Source of the DNA: CAYZTD01 sp964473335
Lineage (GTDB): Archaea; Thermoplasmatota; E2; DHVEG-1
Direction: 5' to 3'
Length of the DNA stretch: 36,197 bases
Assembly (NCBI GenBank): GCA_964473335.1
Contig: CAYYOO010000009.1
Location: 1 to 36,197 of the forward strand
This document shows positions 1 through 8,319 of this stretch, piece by piece. Position numbers and translations under genes: made by a program. Under the pieces are notes generated by a model, which saw only the letters and a list, made by a program, of their open reading frames with translations, was not told the origin of the DNA and ran no database searches. Position 1 is the stretch's first letter; each line of letters begins with the position of its first letter.

Positions 1-1242
1 CTAGCAAGAGCTCATGCAAAAGTAGGAAATATAGATAAAAAAGATGCTGAAGAAATCACAAAAAAAGCAAACACAAAATATGTAAAAGTTGAACGTGTAA
101 AAGAAATTGAAAAAGAAACAAAACACGACATAATGTCAGTAACAAAAGCTCTAGCTGAACAATTAAAAGGTAATTCAGGTAAATATATACATCTTGGAGC
201 AACAAGCTACGATATAGTTGATACAGCAAATGCGTTACAGTTTAATGATTCAACTAATTACATAAACAAAGGACTAAAAGAACTAAGAAAAACACTTTTG
301 AATCTAGCAAAAAAACACAAAAAAACAGTAATGGTCGGTAGAACCCACGGACAACACACAATACCAATCACATTTGGTCTAAAGATGGCAGGATACGCAA
401 TGGAAATAGACAGACACCTTGAGCGTATGCATCAATGTAAAAGTAGACTTCTTGTTGGAAAACTATCTGGAGCAGTAGGTACTGGTGCAGCACTAGGTCC
501 AAAAGCATTAAAAGTGCAAGAAGAAATGCTAAAAGAACTAAAACTTGGAATAGAGGATGTATCCACACAAATTGTATGTCGTGATAGATACAATGAATTA
601 CTTTCACTTTTATCAAATATCTCTACAAGCCTTGAAAAATTTGCAACTGAAATAAGAAACCTTCAAAGAGATGAAATAAAAGAAGTAGCTGAAGCTTTTG
701 AATCAAAAAAACAAGTTGGCAGCTCAACAATGCCACATAAGAAAAATCCTATTACATGTGAACAAATCTGTGGACTTGCAAGAGTAATTAGAGGTTTTTT
801 AATTCCAACCTACGAAAACGCAATACAATGGCATGAGCGAGACCTATGCAATTCATCAAGTGAACGATTTATAATCCCGCATAGCATAATTCTTACTGAC
901 TGGATCATATACAAAACAAATCAAGTTTTCAAGAACATAAAAGTTTTTCCAGAGAACATGAAAAAAAACCTAGAGTTATCCAAGGGCCTACCCATGGCCG
1001 AGTCTCTTATGACCACTCTTATCTCAAAGGGAATGGGAAGAGGAGATGCCCACGAACTCATGAGAAAAACAGCATTAAAGGCAGCAAAAGAAGATAAAAC
1101 TCTAAAAGAAGTATTTTTAAAAGAAAACAAAAAACAGAATTTTTTAACTGAAAAAGAAATAAATGATTCCTTAAAACCTGAAAATTATCTTGGAGAAACA
1201 TACAGAATAATAGATAGAATAGTAAAGAAAATTGAGAGATGA
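1..1242 (+). CDS. purB: adenylosuccinate lyase, 5'-truncated
   Basis: This enzyme cleaves SAICAR and adenylosuccinate, releasing fumarate, in cytosolic purine synthesis. The frame is open from base 1 with no stop, so the gene begins before the window. About 413 residues are present, and comparison with archaeal family members from memory suggests roughly 35 N-terminal residues are missing; the ATG at 133 is internal. Seen motifs are KHDIMSVTKAL near residue 42, GRTHGQHTIP near 113 (catalytic His region) and the fumarase/aspartase-superfamily signature SSTMPHKKNP, which carries the mobile-loop serine. The stop lies 3 nt before tyrS, so the two are probably cotranscribed. Confidence 0.95.
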   Translation, partial: LARAHAKVGNIDKKDAEEITKKANTKYVKVERVKEIEKETKHDIMSVTKALAEQLKGNSGKYIHLGATSYDIVDTANALQFNDSTNYINKGLKELRKTLLNLAKKHKKTVMVGRTHGQHTIPITFGLKMAGYAMEIDRHLERMHQCKSRLLVGKLSGAVGTGAALGPKALKVQEEMLKELKLGIEDVSTQIVCRDRYNELLSLLSNISTSLEKFATEIRNLQRDEIKEVAEAFESKKQVGSSTMPHKKNPITCEQICGLARVIRGFLIPTYENAIQWHERDLCNSSSERFIIPHSIILTDWIIYKTNQVFKNIKVFPENMKKNLELSKGLPMAESLMTTLISKGMGRGDAHELMRKTALKAAKEDKTLKEVFLKENKKQNFLTEKEINDSLKPENYLGETYRIIDRIVKKIER

Positions 1243-1245
1243 AAA

Positions 1246-2295
1246 ATGGATTCATTAGAAAAAATAACACAAAACACTGAAGAAATTGTAAAACTAGATG
1301 AATTAAAAAAAGTACTAAAAAAAGACAAAAAACGCGCATACATTGGCTTTGAACCATCAGGAACTGTTCATCTTGGTTGGAAAATATGTACTAATAAAAT
1401 AAAAGATTTTCTAGAGTGTGGTTTTGATTTCACTGTACTTCTTGCTGATTGGCATGCATATATCAACGATAAACTAGGTTCAGACATAGAAAAAATAAAG
1501 CTCTGTGGAAAATACATGGAAGACTGTTTTGCGGCAATGGGTGTAGATGTAGGTGCATTATCATTTACATATGCAAGTGAATATGTAGGTGACGAAAAAT
1601 ACTGGGAGACCGTCTTAAGAACCTCAAAAGCAACATCAGTAAAACGAGTGAAAAGAGCAATGGATATAATGGGCAGAACCGAAGATGAAGCAGAAAAAGA
1701 TTTATCAAAACTATTCTACCCAGCAATGCAAGTTTCAGATATCTTTTATCTTAATCTTGATGTAGCATATGGTGGTATGGACCAAAGACATGCTCACATG
1801 CTTGCTAGGGATGTTTCAAAAAAACTCAATAGAAAACCACCCGTAGCAGTACATACACCACTATTAACAGGCCTTCAGGCCGGTGGACGCATGAACCCAT
1901 CTGAAGTAAAAATGAGTAAAAGTAAACCTGATTCCATGATATCAATCCATGATTCAAAAAAGGCAATCAATAGAAAAATTAAAAAAGCATATTGTCCTGA
2001 GAAAACTATAGAGGGAAATCCAATTCTTGAAATGTGTAGATATATAGTGTTTCCTGAACTGAAAAATGAAACTTTTTTAATCAAAAGACCTGAAAAATTC
2101 GGAGGGGATCTGGAATTCAACTCATATAAAGAACTGGAAGACACATTTAAAAAAGATTTGCATCCACTTGATCTGAAAATTTCTACAGCAGAATATCTAA
2201 ATAGAATAGTTGAACCGATCAGAAAATACTTTGAAAAACATCCAAAAAACTTTGAAAAAATGAAAGAACAAAAAATAATTACTGTAATTGACTAG
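1246..2295 (+). CDS. tyrS: tyrosyl-tRNA synthetase, archaeal type
   Basis: It charges tRNA-Tyr with tyrosine in the cytosol. The 349-residue length is usual for the short archaeal/eukaryotic class Ic enzyme, which lacks the bacterial S4 tail. The HIGH-type motif is EPSGTVHLGW (residues about 36-45) and the KMSKS motif is intact near residues 222-226. The AYIGFEPSG start and the GGMDQRHAHMLARD and KRPEKFGGDL stretches match archaeal TyrRS rather than TrpRS. A GAGAGATGA site overlapping the purB end precedes the ATG. The last 17 bases overlap, tail to tail, the 3' end of the minus-strand ABC permease gene. Confidence 0.96.
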   Translation: MDSLEKITQNTEEIVKLDELKKVLKKDKKRAYIGFEPSGTVHLGWKICTNKIKDFLECGFDFTVLLADWHAYINDKLGSDIEKIKLCGKYMEDCFAAMGVDVGALSFTYASEYVGDEKYWETVLRTSKATSVKRVKRAMDIMGRTEDEAEKDLSKLFYPAMQVSDIFYLNLDVAYGGMDQRHAHMLARDVSKKLNRKPPVAVHTPLLTGLQAGGRMNPSEVKMSKSKPDSMISIHDSKKAINRKIKKAYCPEKTIEGNPILEMCRYIVFPELKNETFLIKRPEKFGGDLEFNSYKELEDTFKKDLHPLDLKISTAEYLNRIVEPIRKYFEKHPKNFEKMKEQKIITVID

Positions 2296-3819
2296 GATAT
2301 TTTAAAACAATAATCTTTTCTGAAATCTTTAAAGAAACATAAAGAACAGCTAATGATATAAATATAAAAATACTTAAGAAAAACCCAGGATATGCAATAT
2401 TTTGCCAAATATAACCGCCTATCAATGCAAATGGTGATAATAAAACAAATAAAATGATTGTAACACTATAAAGAAGCATTATATCTGATTTTTTTCCAAC
2501 ATATTTTACACCAAGTGGAATAGAAATTGCAGCACTAATGATATAAGAAAAAATAAGTAGCCATGTGACAAAGAAAATATCTTTGATTCCCATGAAAATA
2601 CTAATATAAAATATAAAAGGAATAGAAGTTATAAAACACAAAAACAAGGTACTTACCTTACCAAAAATAAGTGTTTTAGTATTTATTGGAGTATGTCTTA
2701 TTATCCACATTGTTTTTTCCTCGTTTAAAAAAAGACTAAGCGAAGGAAAAACAGAGGTATATATAACAACAATTATCACCCCCATCATAACAAAAAGAGC
2801 TGGTAGAAAATCATCATATAAGGACCGTAGGCTTTGCGGTATTAACAGTTCTGGCCCATATAGATAAAGATATCCAGTAAAAAAACCAGTTACAGCTGAA
2901 GTGATAATAAAACTTAAAAAAAGTTTATTTCTCCAAAAGATTGTTGTTTCTTTTTGAAATAATGCCTTTATTTTATCTCTAACTTTAATTTGGTTTTTAT
3001 CTTTTATTCTTGTTTTTCTTCTTATATTTTGATAAGATGAAAGAGAATGCTTTACATTCCAAATAAGATGAAGTAAAGCCAANNNNNNNNNNNNNNNNNN
3101 NNNNNNNNNNNNNNNNNNNNNNNNNNNNNNNNNNNNNNNNNNNNNNNNNNNNNNNNNNNNNNNNNNNNNNNNNNNNNNNNNNTTTGATAAGATGAAAGAG
3201 AATGCTTTACATTCCAAATAAGATGAAGTAAAGCCAATGGACTAATTAAAACTATAAAAAAAGGGTCTTGAGAAAAGAAAATAAACAATATAAGAATCAT
3301 TGTTGGAATTAGTCTAATTCTTTTTTCTGAAAAAAAACCAATACATATTGTTGATCCAATAAATATTCCAGATATAACTATTATATTTGCATATAGATAC
3401 TCTAATGGATAGTATATATTGATAGGAAAGATCAGAAGGAAAAGTATAAACAAAGTGGTTAGTGAAAACCAGATAAATAAATTTTTAATAAAAACTGAAT
3501 AAAATATTTCCATTATTGTTTTTTCTTGTTTTATTTGAGTTGAAAGAGGATATTTTATTTCCCCAGATTCAATAAAATATTTATAGGTATCAACTCCTGA
3601 TTTTGCAGTGAAAACAAAAAATATCATAAAATAGACATCTGTCAAGCTGATATCTAAAGGTGTATCTATAACCTGTAGATAATAAGTTAGAAAAGAAAAC
3701 ATTAGAACTGAAAAAATCATAATTAAAGTAAAAAAAAGATAAAGAAGGGGAGTTTCATTAAATTTGTTTATTAATTCCCTTTTAGAATTTAGTAGAATTG
3801 TCCTTGTTGTTTCAAACAT
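2279..3819 (-). CDS. ABC-2 type transporter permease, interrupted by an artefactual N run
   Basis: This is the membrane half of an ABC exporter. It reads from the ATG at 3819, which overlaps the ATPase stop by 8 nt. A 100-N run at 3083-3182 splits it, but identical 55-bp sequences flank the run, and both copies encode the same residues in the same frame (LALLHLIWNVKHSLSSYQ). Removing the Ns and one copy leaves 1386 nt, exactly 462 codons, giving a 461-residue protein with about ten hydrophobic segments. There is a cytoplasmic basic stretch around IRRKTRIKDKNQIKVRDKIK. The substrate is unknown. It is not a pseudogene. Its 3' end overlaps the end of tyrS by 17 nt. Confidence 0.85.
3028..3237. 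other. false assembly gap: 55-bp direct repeat around 100 Ns
   Basis: Bases 3028-3082 and 3183-3237 are identical over 55 bp and abut the 100-N run at 3083-3182 on each side. The same repeat length flanks a second N run at 5314-5413. That pattern is expected when two contigs overlap by one assembler k-mer (k=55) but were scaffolded with a default gap. Collapsing it restores one reading frame through the ABC permease. The repeat is not biological. Confidence 0.95.
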
Positions 3820-4516
3820 TTTTTTCTAACCTGTTTTCAAAATAGGCTTCTTCCATGTCCCCGTATTTTTTTACTAGTTTTTTAACTTCATCAAAAAGTA
3901 TAACATTTCCTTTTTCTATAATGTAAACATAATCAGCAACTGATTCCACTAGTTTTGTAGAATGAGTTGCAATAATAGTTGTTCCTTTCTGGTTTTTTAT
4001 AAATTCTTGTATCTTTTTTGATGTAAGTGGGTCAAGTCCATAGACGGGTTCATCAAGTAAAAGATTTGAAGGATTATGCATTATTGCAGTTGTTATCGAT
4101 ATTTTCTGTTTCATTCCTTTTGAATATGTTCCAATTTCATAATCAAGAAAATCATATATTCCTATGTTTTTTGTAATTTCATCTATTTTTTCTTCAGCGT
4201 TTTTTAGTTTTCTTAAACTAGCTATATAAAATAAAAATTCTCTACCTGTTAATCTATCATACATTTCCGGCATTTCAGGTAAATACCCAATTTGTTTTCT
4301 TGCATTTATTGACTCTTTGATTATTGAATATCCATCTACTGTTACTTTACCTCTATTGTATGGTAAAATCCCCGTACATATCTTTAAAAGAGTTGATTTA
4401 CCCGCTCCGTTTTCTCCCATTATGGCAAATACTTTTGCATTGTCAAACTCAAAATTTACATTTTTTAATGCAGTAATTTTACCGTAGGTTTTTGTAAGAT
4501 TCTTTATTGTGATCAT
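3812..4516 (-). CDS. ABC transporter ATP-binding protein
   Basis: This 234-residue ATPase energises the permease encoded just downstream on the minus strand. Seen motifs are Walker A GENGAGKST (residues about 34-42), a Q-loop in IGYLPEMPEMYDRLTG, signature YSKGMKQK, Walker B NLLLDEPVYGLDP and an H-loop in IIATHSTKL. The YSKGM signature and Walker B form match the CcmA/NatA-like subfamily that pairs with ABC-2 permeases. I see no Shine-Dalgarno before the ATG. A TTTAAA box on the minus strand near 4550-4557 would give a nearly leaderless transcript. The substrate cannot be told from sequence. Confidence 0.92.
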   Translation of the reverse strand: MITIKNLTKTYGKITALKNVNFEFDNAKVFAIMGENGAGKSTLLKICTGILPYNRGKVTVDGYSIIKESINARKQIGYLPEMPEMYDRLTGREFLFYIASLRKLKNAEEKIDEITKNIGIYDFLDYEIGTYSKGMKQKISITTAIMHNPSNLLLDEPVYGLDPLTSKKIQEFIKNQKGTTIIATHSTKLVESVADYVYIIEKGNVILFDEVKKLVKKYGDMEEAYFENRLEKNV

Positions 4517-4618
4517 TTGTGTCAGTTAGAGAAGGTAAAAGAATAGTTGGTTTAAAGGTTGTGACAGTTATTAGACAAATAATCAATTTGATAATCATTT
4601 GATTTTTATAAATAACTT

Positions 4619-4658
4619 TGTTTGGTTTTTACCAAACATTTTCCAACCATATATAAAC
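4619..4658 (+). promoter_or_regulatory. perfect inverted repeat next to a TATA box
   Basis: TGTTTGGT and ACCAAACA (4619-4626 and 4631-4638) form a perfect 8-bp inverted repeat around TTTT. About 10 bp later comes the TATA-like CATATATAAAC (about 4648-4658), placed to start transcription shortly before the ATG at 4688. Further upstream, two near-palindromes of the form ATCAnTTTGAT lie near 4583-4602. A repressor or activator site for the 4688 gene, or for the divergent ABC operon, is inferred. Confidence 0.45.
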
Positions 4659-4687
4659 AAAAATTGTTATGCCGGGCCTAAGGTGAT

Positions 4688-5143
4688 ATGGCTATGTATA
4701 AGAAATATGTAATACTAATGTTTTTAGGAATATCAATTGTGGCATTATCCTTATCAGCCACAGCAGAAGAAGAAAAACCAATTAATAGAATTGTTTCAAG
4801 AGAAGTTAATTCTGAAGATGGTGTAATCAATGAACCTTTAATAGAAGAAGTTAGTAATGATGAAAAAAATGAAGATCTAATTATTGCACCAAATCCTGAG
4901 GAAACTATAGAACATGATTCTTCAAAAGGAGAAAAAGAATACCAAAATGTTGTTGGTGAAGACTGCAATCAAGATTCACCTCACATACTTGACATGGGTA
5001 ATAATAAAGAAAGTCTTGATGCAAGCTTCTCAGCAAAAACAGATACAACCGATTTAGAACAAAAAGATTTATCAATTTTATTGATAATCGGTGCGATTGG
5101 AGCAATAGGAATTCTATTGATTATTGTTAGAAAGAAGAAATAA
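4688..5143 (+). CDS. small secreted, C-terminally membrane-anchored acidic protein
   Basis: I do not recognise this 151-residue protein. Residues 1-26 are a signal peptide (MAMYKKY, hydrophobic core, ending near SATA). Residues about 27-125 are acidic and hydrophilic with many Glu, Asp and Asn, so probably extended and surface exposed. Residues about 127-147 form one transmembrane helix followed by RKKK. The layout is that of a wall or surface stalk anchored by its C-terminus. AGGTGAT directly upstream of ATG 4688 supports the start, although a second ATG lies two codons on. It stands alone between divergent and gap-bounded neighbours and ends in a T-rich stretch. Confidence 0.75.
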   Translation: MAMYKKYVILMFLGISIVALSLSATAEEEKPINRIVSREVNSEDGVINEPLIEEVSNDEKNEDLIIAPNPEETIEHDSSKGEKEYQNVVGEDCNQDSPHILDMGNNKESLDASFSAKTDTTDLEQKDLSILLIIGAIGAIGILLIIVRKKK

Positions 5144-5166
5144 AAAAATTTTTCTTTTTTTTTTAT
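5144..5166 (+). terminator. T-tract terminator
   Basis: Just after the stop of the 4688 gene the plus strand runs through two T tracts of 5 and 10, without a strong hairpin. Archaeal RNA polymerase commonly terminates on such oligo-T stretches. Confidence 0.5.
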
Positions 5167-5258
5167 AAAATTTAGATTACCAAAATTATTCCATAGAAAA
5201 AGATAGATATTGTTATAATAACAACATTGGTAAAATACTACAAACAAGATATGAGAGA

Positions 5259-5468
5259 AACAAAACATTTTTATGCACCCTTTCAATTAAAGGGTGTTAA
5301 TTAACTTTGTTAANNNNNNNNNNNNNNNNNNNNNNNNNNNNNNNNNNNNNNNNNNNNNNNNNNNNNNNNNNNNNNNNNNNNNNNNNNNNNNNNNNNNNNN
5401 NNNNNNNNNNNNNAACAAAACATTTTTATGCACCCTTTCAATTAAAGGGTGTTAATTAACTTTGTTAA
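5259..5468. other. second false assembly gap: 55-bp direct repeat around 100 Ns
   Basis: Bases 5259-5313 and 5414-5468 are the same 55 bp and flank Ns at 5314-5413. The region is intergenic. As at 3028-3237, this looks like a k=55 contig overlap left uncollapsed, so the true distance between the 4688 and 5577 genes is probably 155 bp shorter. Confidence 0.93.
5276..5296. repeat. 8-bp perfect hairpin CACCCTTT/AAAGGGTG
   Basis: CACCCTTT, a 5-nt loop and AAAGGGTG form a perfect stem. It appears again at 5431-5451 only because the flanking 55 bp is duplicated by the assembly artefact. It lies about 125 bp upstream of the metalloprotease start in the collapsed sequence. It could be a terminator-like hairpin or an operator. 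Confidence 0.5.
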
Positions 5469-5576
5469 TTTAAAATATTATAAGATAATAGCAAGTTTAA
5501 TAAACACTGGAAAGTTTTATTATACAAGCGATATAATATAATTAGCATATATTAATCTATGATGAAGGGGGATAAA

Positions 5577-7277
5577 ATGATAAAAAACTTAAGAAAAGCA
5601 ATATGTTTTCTAATAATAATAGGTCTCTTATTTTCAACAAGCACATCTTTTGCAATCGAGGTTTCAAAAAAAATTGAAGACAAAGAAACAAAAGATATCT
5701 TTATTTCAACTAATAAATTGCTACCTTTAGATGACGTAGAAGATTACGATGAACTATTAGATACAAAAATTACTTTTACTTTAGAAGAAATCAGAGCCTA
5801 TGATAAAATCGATTTCTTTGGAGCACCTGACTTCTATGTTAAAATTTTTATCAATGAAAAAGAATTTAGAAGCCCTATATGGAAGAATATGAACTATGTA
5901 AAAGAACCAGATTGTTCATGGACTGTAGATGTACCAGATGACACTGAATATGTCAACATAAAAATTCAGCTCTGGGACAAAAATATCGGGAGAGATAAAC
6001 TTTGTGACATAAGTGGCAACTATGGATTTAATTCTAAAGCAAAAGAAATAAACTTGATATACAGTATTAAAACCGGCCATTGGTTTGGTGATGATAAAGT
6101 AAATCACTACCCAGAATGGGATGACCGCGGTGATTCAAGCGGATATGGTAGACTTTGTGGTTGCGACGACGGATCAATATATGAGAACGATTTGGACTGC
6201 GAACTATGGTTTGATATCACTCAAAATGATTATGATAAAGACGGTATAACATACTGGATGGAAACAAATATATACAACACAGATCCCACTGTAAATGATA
6301 TAGGACAAGATTATGACAATGATGGAGTTCCTATAGAGTGGGAATATAAATGGGGTCATATCGCTGAATACGATAATCGAGAGAAAAAATGGGTCGAGGG
6401 ATTTATTTATGATCCATTTACTTGGGAAAATCATTCATCTCTTGATCCTGATGAAGATGGTCTTGACAATATAGAAGAATATAAAGCAGAAAAAGAAGGT
6501 TTTAGAACAGATCCTCATAGAAAAGATATCCTGCTTGAAATTGACCAAATGAAACCTGGGCCAAATGGAGAAGGAGCAACAGTTCCAGAACTATCAAAAG
6601 ATTTACTTTGGGATGCCTATGGGAAACATAACATCGTTTTTCAAATAGATGACCAAGGTAGAGTAATACCATTTCAAGAAAGTACATCTGGTTGGCATGG
6701 ACCTGATTTACAAAATATCTATTTCAAATATTTTATGAATGAAAACGAAAGCTACTGGCGACGTGGGGCATTTCATTACGCTCCAATTATCTATAAAAGT
6801 GAGGATCATCCAGGTAATATGTGGGTTAGTTTAATCGGTGATTGGGATGGAACATATAATTTTTCTGAAAATAGAAATAATAATGTTTCAGCTTATGGTG
6901 ATTGTTTTCAGGTATCTACTTGTAACCATGAAAAAATACCATATAGAAAGCCCTTGATCTTTCTACTTACCCATAGAACCTTTGATAAAGAAAAACAAAG
7001 GGCAATAATCTATGCTACTGCAATGATGCATGAGACAGGACATGTTTTAGGTATTTTTCATGATAATTCAGAGGGATGCGATAACCGAGAAGCAGTGAAA
7101 CCATGGCAGCCACTTTTTTGGATATATTTTAGATATCGCAGCTGTATGAACTATGCATGGATGTATCAGTTTGTGGATTATTCAGATGGTTCAAATGGAA
7201 AATATGACAAAAATGACTGGGAAAATATTGATTTAACATTGTTTCAACAAGAAAGAAACCAATATTACAACAATTGA
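5577..7277 (+). CDS. secreted metzincin-like zinc metalloprotease
   Basis: This is a 566-residue exported protease. The start at 5577 is preferred over ATG 5559 and 5562 because AGGGGG lies 5 nt ahead. Order: signal peptide (residues 1 to about 26, ending TSFA); a C2-like module (about 63-220) shared with two other proteins here; Asp-rich DxDxDG-type repeats (DYDKDGI, DYDNDGV, DPDEDGL) that probably bind calcium; then the catalytic domain. The zinc site HETGHVLGIFH (about 485-495) fits HExxHxxGxxH with the Glu base, and SCMNY about 29 residues later is a good Met-turn. There is no C-terminal anchor, so release outside the cell is likely. The substrate is unknown; peptide use is inferred. Confidence 0.88.
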   Translation: MIKNLRKAICFLIIIGLLFSTSTSFAIEVSKKIEDKETKDIFISTNKLLPLDDVEDYDELLDTKITFTLEEIRAYDKIDFFGAPDFYVKIFINEKEFRSPIWKNMNYVKEPDCSWTVDVPDDTEYVNIKIQLWDKNIGRDKLCDISGNYGFNSKAKEINLIYSIKTGHWFGDDKVNHYPEWDDRGDSSGYGRLCGCDDGSIYENDLDCELWFDITQNDYDKDGITYWMETNIYNTDPTVNDIGQDYDNDGVPIEWEYKWGHIAEYDNREKKWVEGFIYDPFTWENHSSLDPDEDGLDNIEEYKAEKEGFRTDPHRKDILLEIDQMKPGPNGEGATVPELSKDLLWDAYGKHNIVFQIDDQGRVIPFQESTSGWHGPDLQNIYFKYFMNENESYWRRGAFHYAPIIYKSEDHPGNMWVSLIGDWDGTYNFSENRNNNVSAYGDCFQVSTCNHEKIPYRKPLIFLLTHRTFDKEKQRAIIYATAMMHETGHVLGIFHDNSEGCDNREAVKPWQPLFWIYFRYRSCMNYAWMYQFVDYSDGSNGKYDKNDWENIDLTLFQQERNQYYNN

Positions 7278-7314
7278 AGTAATATTTTAAATCAATAAAA
7301 AATATGGATTTTCT

Positions 7315-7578
7315 ATGAAGAAAGAAATTATTTCAGTAGTTTGGAACGATGTGTTAGAATACAGTGAAGAACAACTAAGTAAAGAAAACTTTTCTCTTGC
7401 AAAAACTGTTCAAACAGGTATTCTATGGGATGAAGACAGCGAAAAAATTAGGCTTGTACATAGTTTAAGTCTTGATAACGATGAACATGATTTTGTGGTA
7501 ATTCCAAAAGCATTAATTGTTGATCAAAAAGTCCTTGGAACTTATGATACAAAAACAAATAAAGTTTCAATTAAGTAA
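7315..7578 (+). CDS. small soluble protein of unknown function
   Basis: This is an 87-residue acidic protein with no signal peptide or membrane segment. The pattern VVWNDV near the N-terminus, a middle ILWDEDSEKIRLVHS and a C-terminal VVIPKALI resembles, from memory only, a family of short phage and bacterial proteins of unknown role; I would not name it. A TATA-like TATTTTAAAT near 7285 and a weak ribosome site suggest a near-leaderless message separate from the protease, which ends 37 nt before. Confidence 0.6.
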   Translation: MKKEIISVVWNDVLEYSEEQLSKENFSLAKTVQTGILWDEDSEKIRLVHSLSLDNDEHDFVVIPKALIVDQKVLGTYDTKTNKVSIK

Positions 7579-7604
7579 AAAACATATGAGTTATTATAAA
7601 TGAT

Positions 7605-7727
7605 TTATTTAGTTGATAAATCATCTACAAAAAGACCCACTGATTTTCTACTAGTATTTTTGTAGATTATCCGTTGATTCTTTCTTGATTTGACCATTTT
7701 TTTAAGTTTTTCAGTTCCTTTTTTCAT
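7605..7727 (-). CDS. 40-residue basic protein, previously uncalled size class
   Basis: The minus strand encodes 40 residues, starting MKKGTEKLKKMVKSRKNQR and ending GLFVDDLSTK. Eleven of the first 24 residues are Lys or Arg, followed by a short hydrophobic and acidic end, so nucleic-acid binding is possible but not shown. The main support is GGAGGTGAT, the strongest kind of ribosome site in this window, ending 4 nt before the ATG, plus a clean TAA stop. It lies downstream of the cold-shock gene on the same strand (130 nt gap), so the two could share a transcript. The family is not recognised. Confidence 0.6.
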   Translation of the reverse strand: MKKGTEKLKKMVKSRKNQRIIYKNTSRKSVGLFVDDLSTK

Positions 7728-7857
7728 TGTATATCACCTCCGATATTTGAAAATTATTCTTTTGTAAAAAGTTAAAAAATTAATGTTGCTTAATTATTAC
7801 ATTCGTAATTGAATTTATTAATTGTTTTAAACAACGTTTTATAGTTTTAGTAAATCT

Positions 7858-8046
7858 TTAATTTCTTACATTTATTGCTCTTTGGCCTTTTTCTGTTTCT
7901 TCAGTTTCGAATTCAACTTCGTCTCCTTCGTTAAGATTTGTTTCTTCTGGTATGGCTGATCTGTGGACAAAGACATCTGTTCCGTCTTCACCTTCGATAA
8001 AGCCGTATCCTTTCATGGCATTGTACCATTTTACATTTCCTTTCAT
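7858..8046 (-). CDS. csp: cold-shock domain protein
   Basis: This 62-residue protein is a single OB-fold cold-shock domain that binds single-stranded RNA or DNA and acts as an RNA chaperone in the cytosol. RNP1 is KGYGFIEG (residues 12-19) and RNP2 DVFVHRSAI (24-32), with the usual MKGNVKWYNA start and a KGxxAxNV-type end (KGQRAINV). Such bacterial-type Csp genes are patchy in archaea and often acquired by transfer. AGGAGGTG lies 8 nt before the ATG and is directly abutted by a small perfect hairpin. Confidence 0.95.
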   Translation of the reverse strand: MKGNVKWYNAMKGYGFIEGEDGTDVFVHRSAIPEETNLNEGDEVEFETEETEKGQRAINVRN

Positions 8047-8054
8047 TTATATGT

Positions 8055-8078
8055 CACCTCCTCAGATTATAAAATCTG
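8055..8078 (-). promoter_or_regulatory. ribosome site abutted by a 6-bp hairpin in the csp leader
   Basis: On the minus strand CAGATT-TTAT-AATCTG (8078 to 8063) is a perfect 6-bp stem with a 4-nt loop, and the next base begins AGGAGGTG (8062 to 8055), the csp Shine-Dalgarno. A temperature-sensitive leader element or an operator is inferred; the stem is weak and AT-rich. Confidence 0.45.
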
Positions 8079-8319
8079 GAGTGATAAAAAGACTAATAAT
8101 AAAAAATTCGTAAAAAAACGAAATTATAATACTTTTATCTTTATTCTTTTCTATGTCTACATACATACTACCCACTTAAATAGTTATGCATTCTAAATTA
8201 AGTTTGGCAAAAACAAAATTTGATTCAACTTTAGGACTAGATTCTTATTTGCAATAAAAACCACTTATTTTCTCTATTTTAAGTGCAAAATGGTTAGAGG
8301 TGCAAAGCATCAAGTTAGT

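Noticed and set aside
368..616. Minus-strand frames inside purB and similar long shadow frames elsewhere (for example 14217-14684 and 17019-17282)
   Set aside because: They lie opposite well-supported genes, have hydrophobic or Ser-rich shadow composition and lack ribosome sites.
2279..3217. Two separate permease genes or a pseudogene at 2279-3819
   Set aside because: The split is caused only by the artefactual gap; both halves encode the same overlap in the same frame.
5276..5451. Tandem pair of identical hairpins as a regulatory array or CRISPR-like repeat
   Set aside because: The two copies are the duplicated flanks of a false assembly gap.
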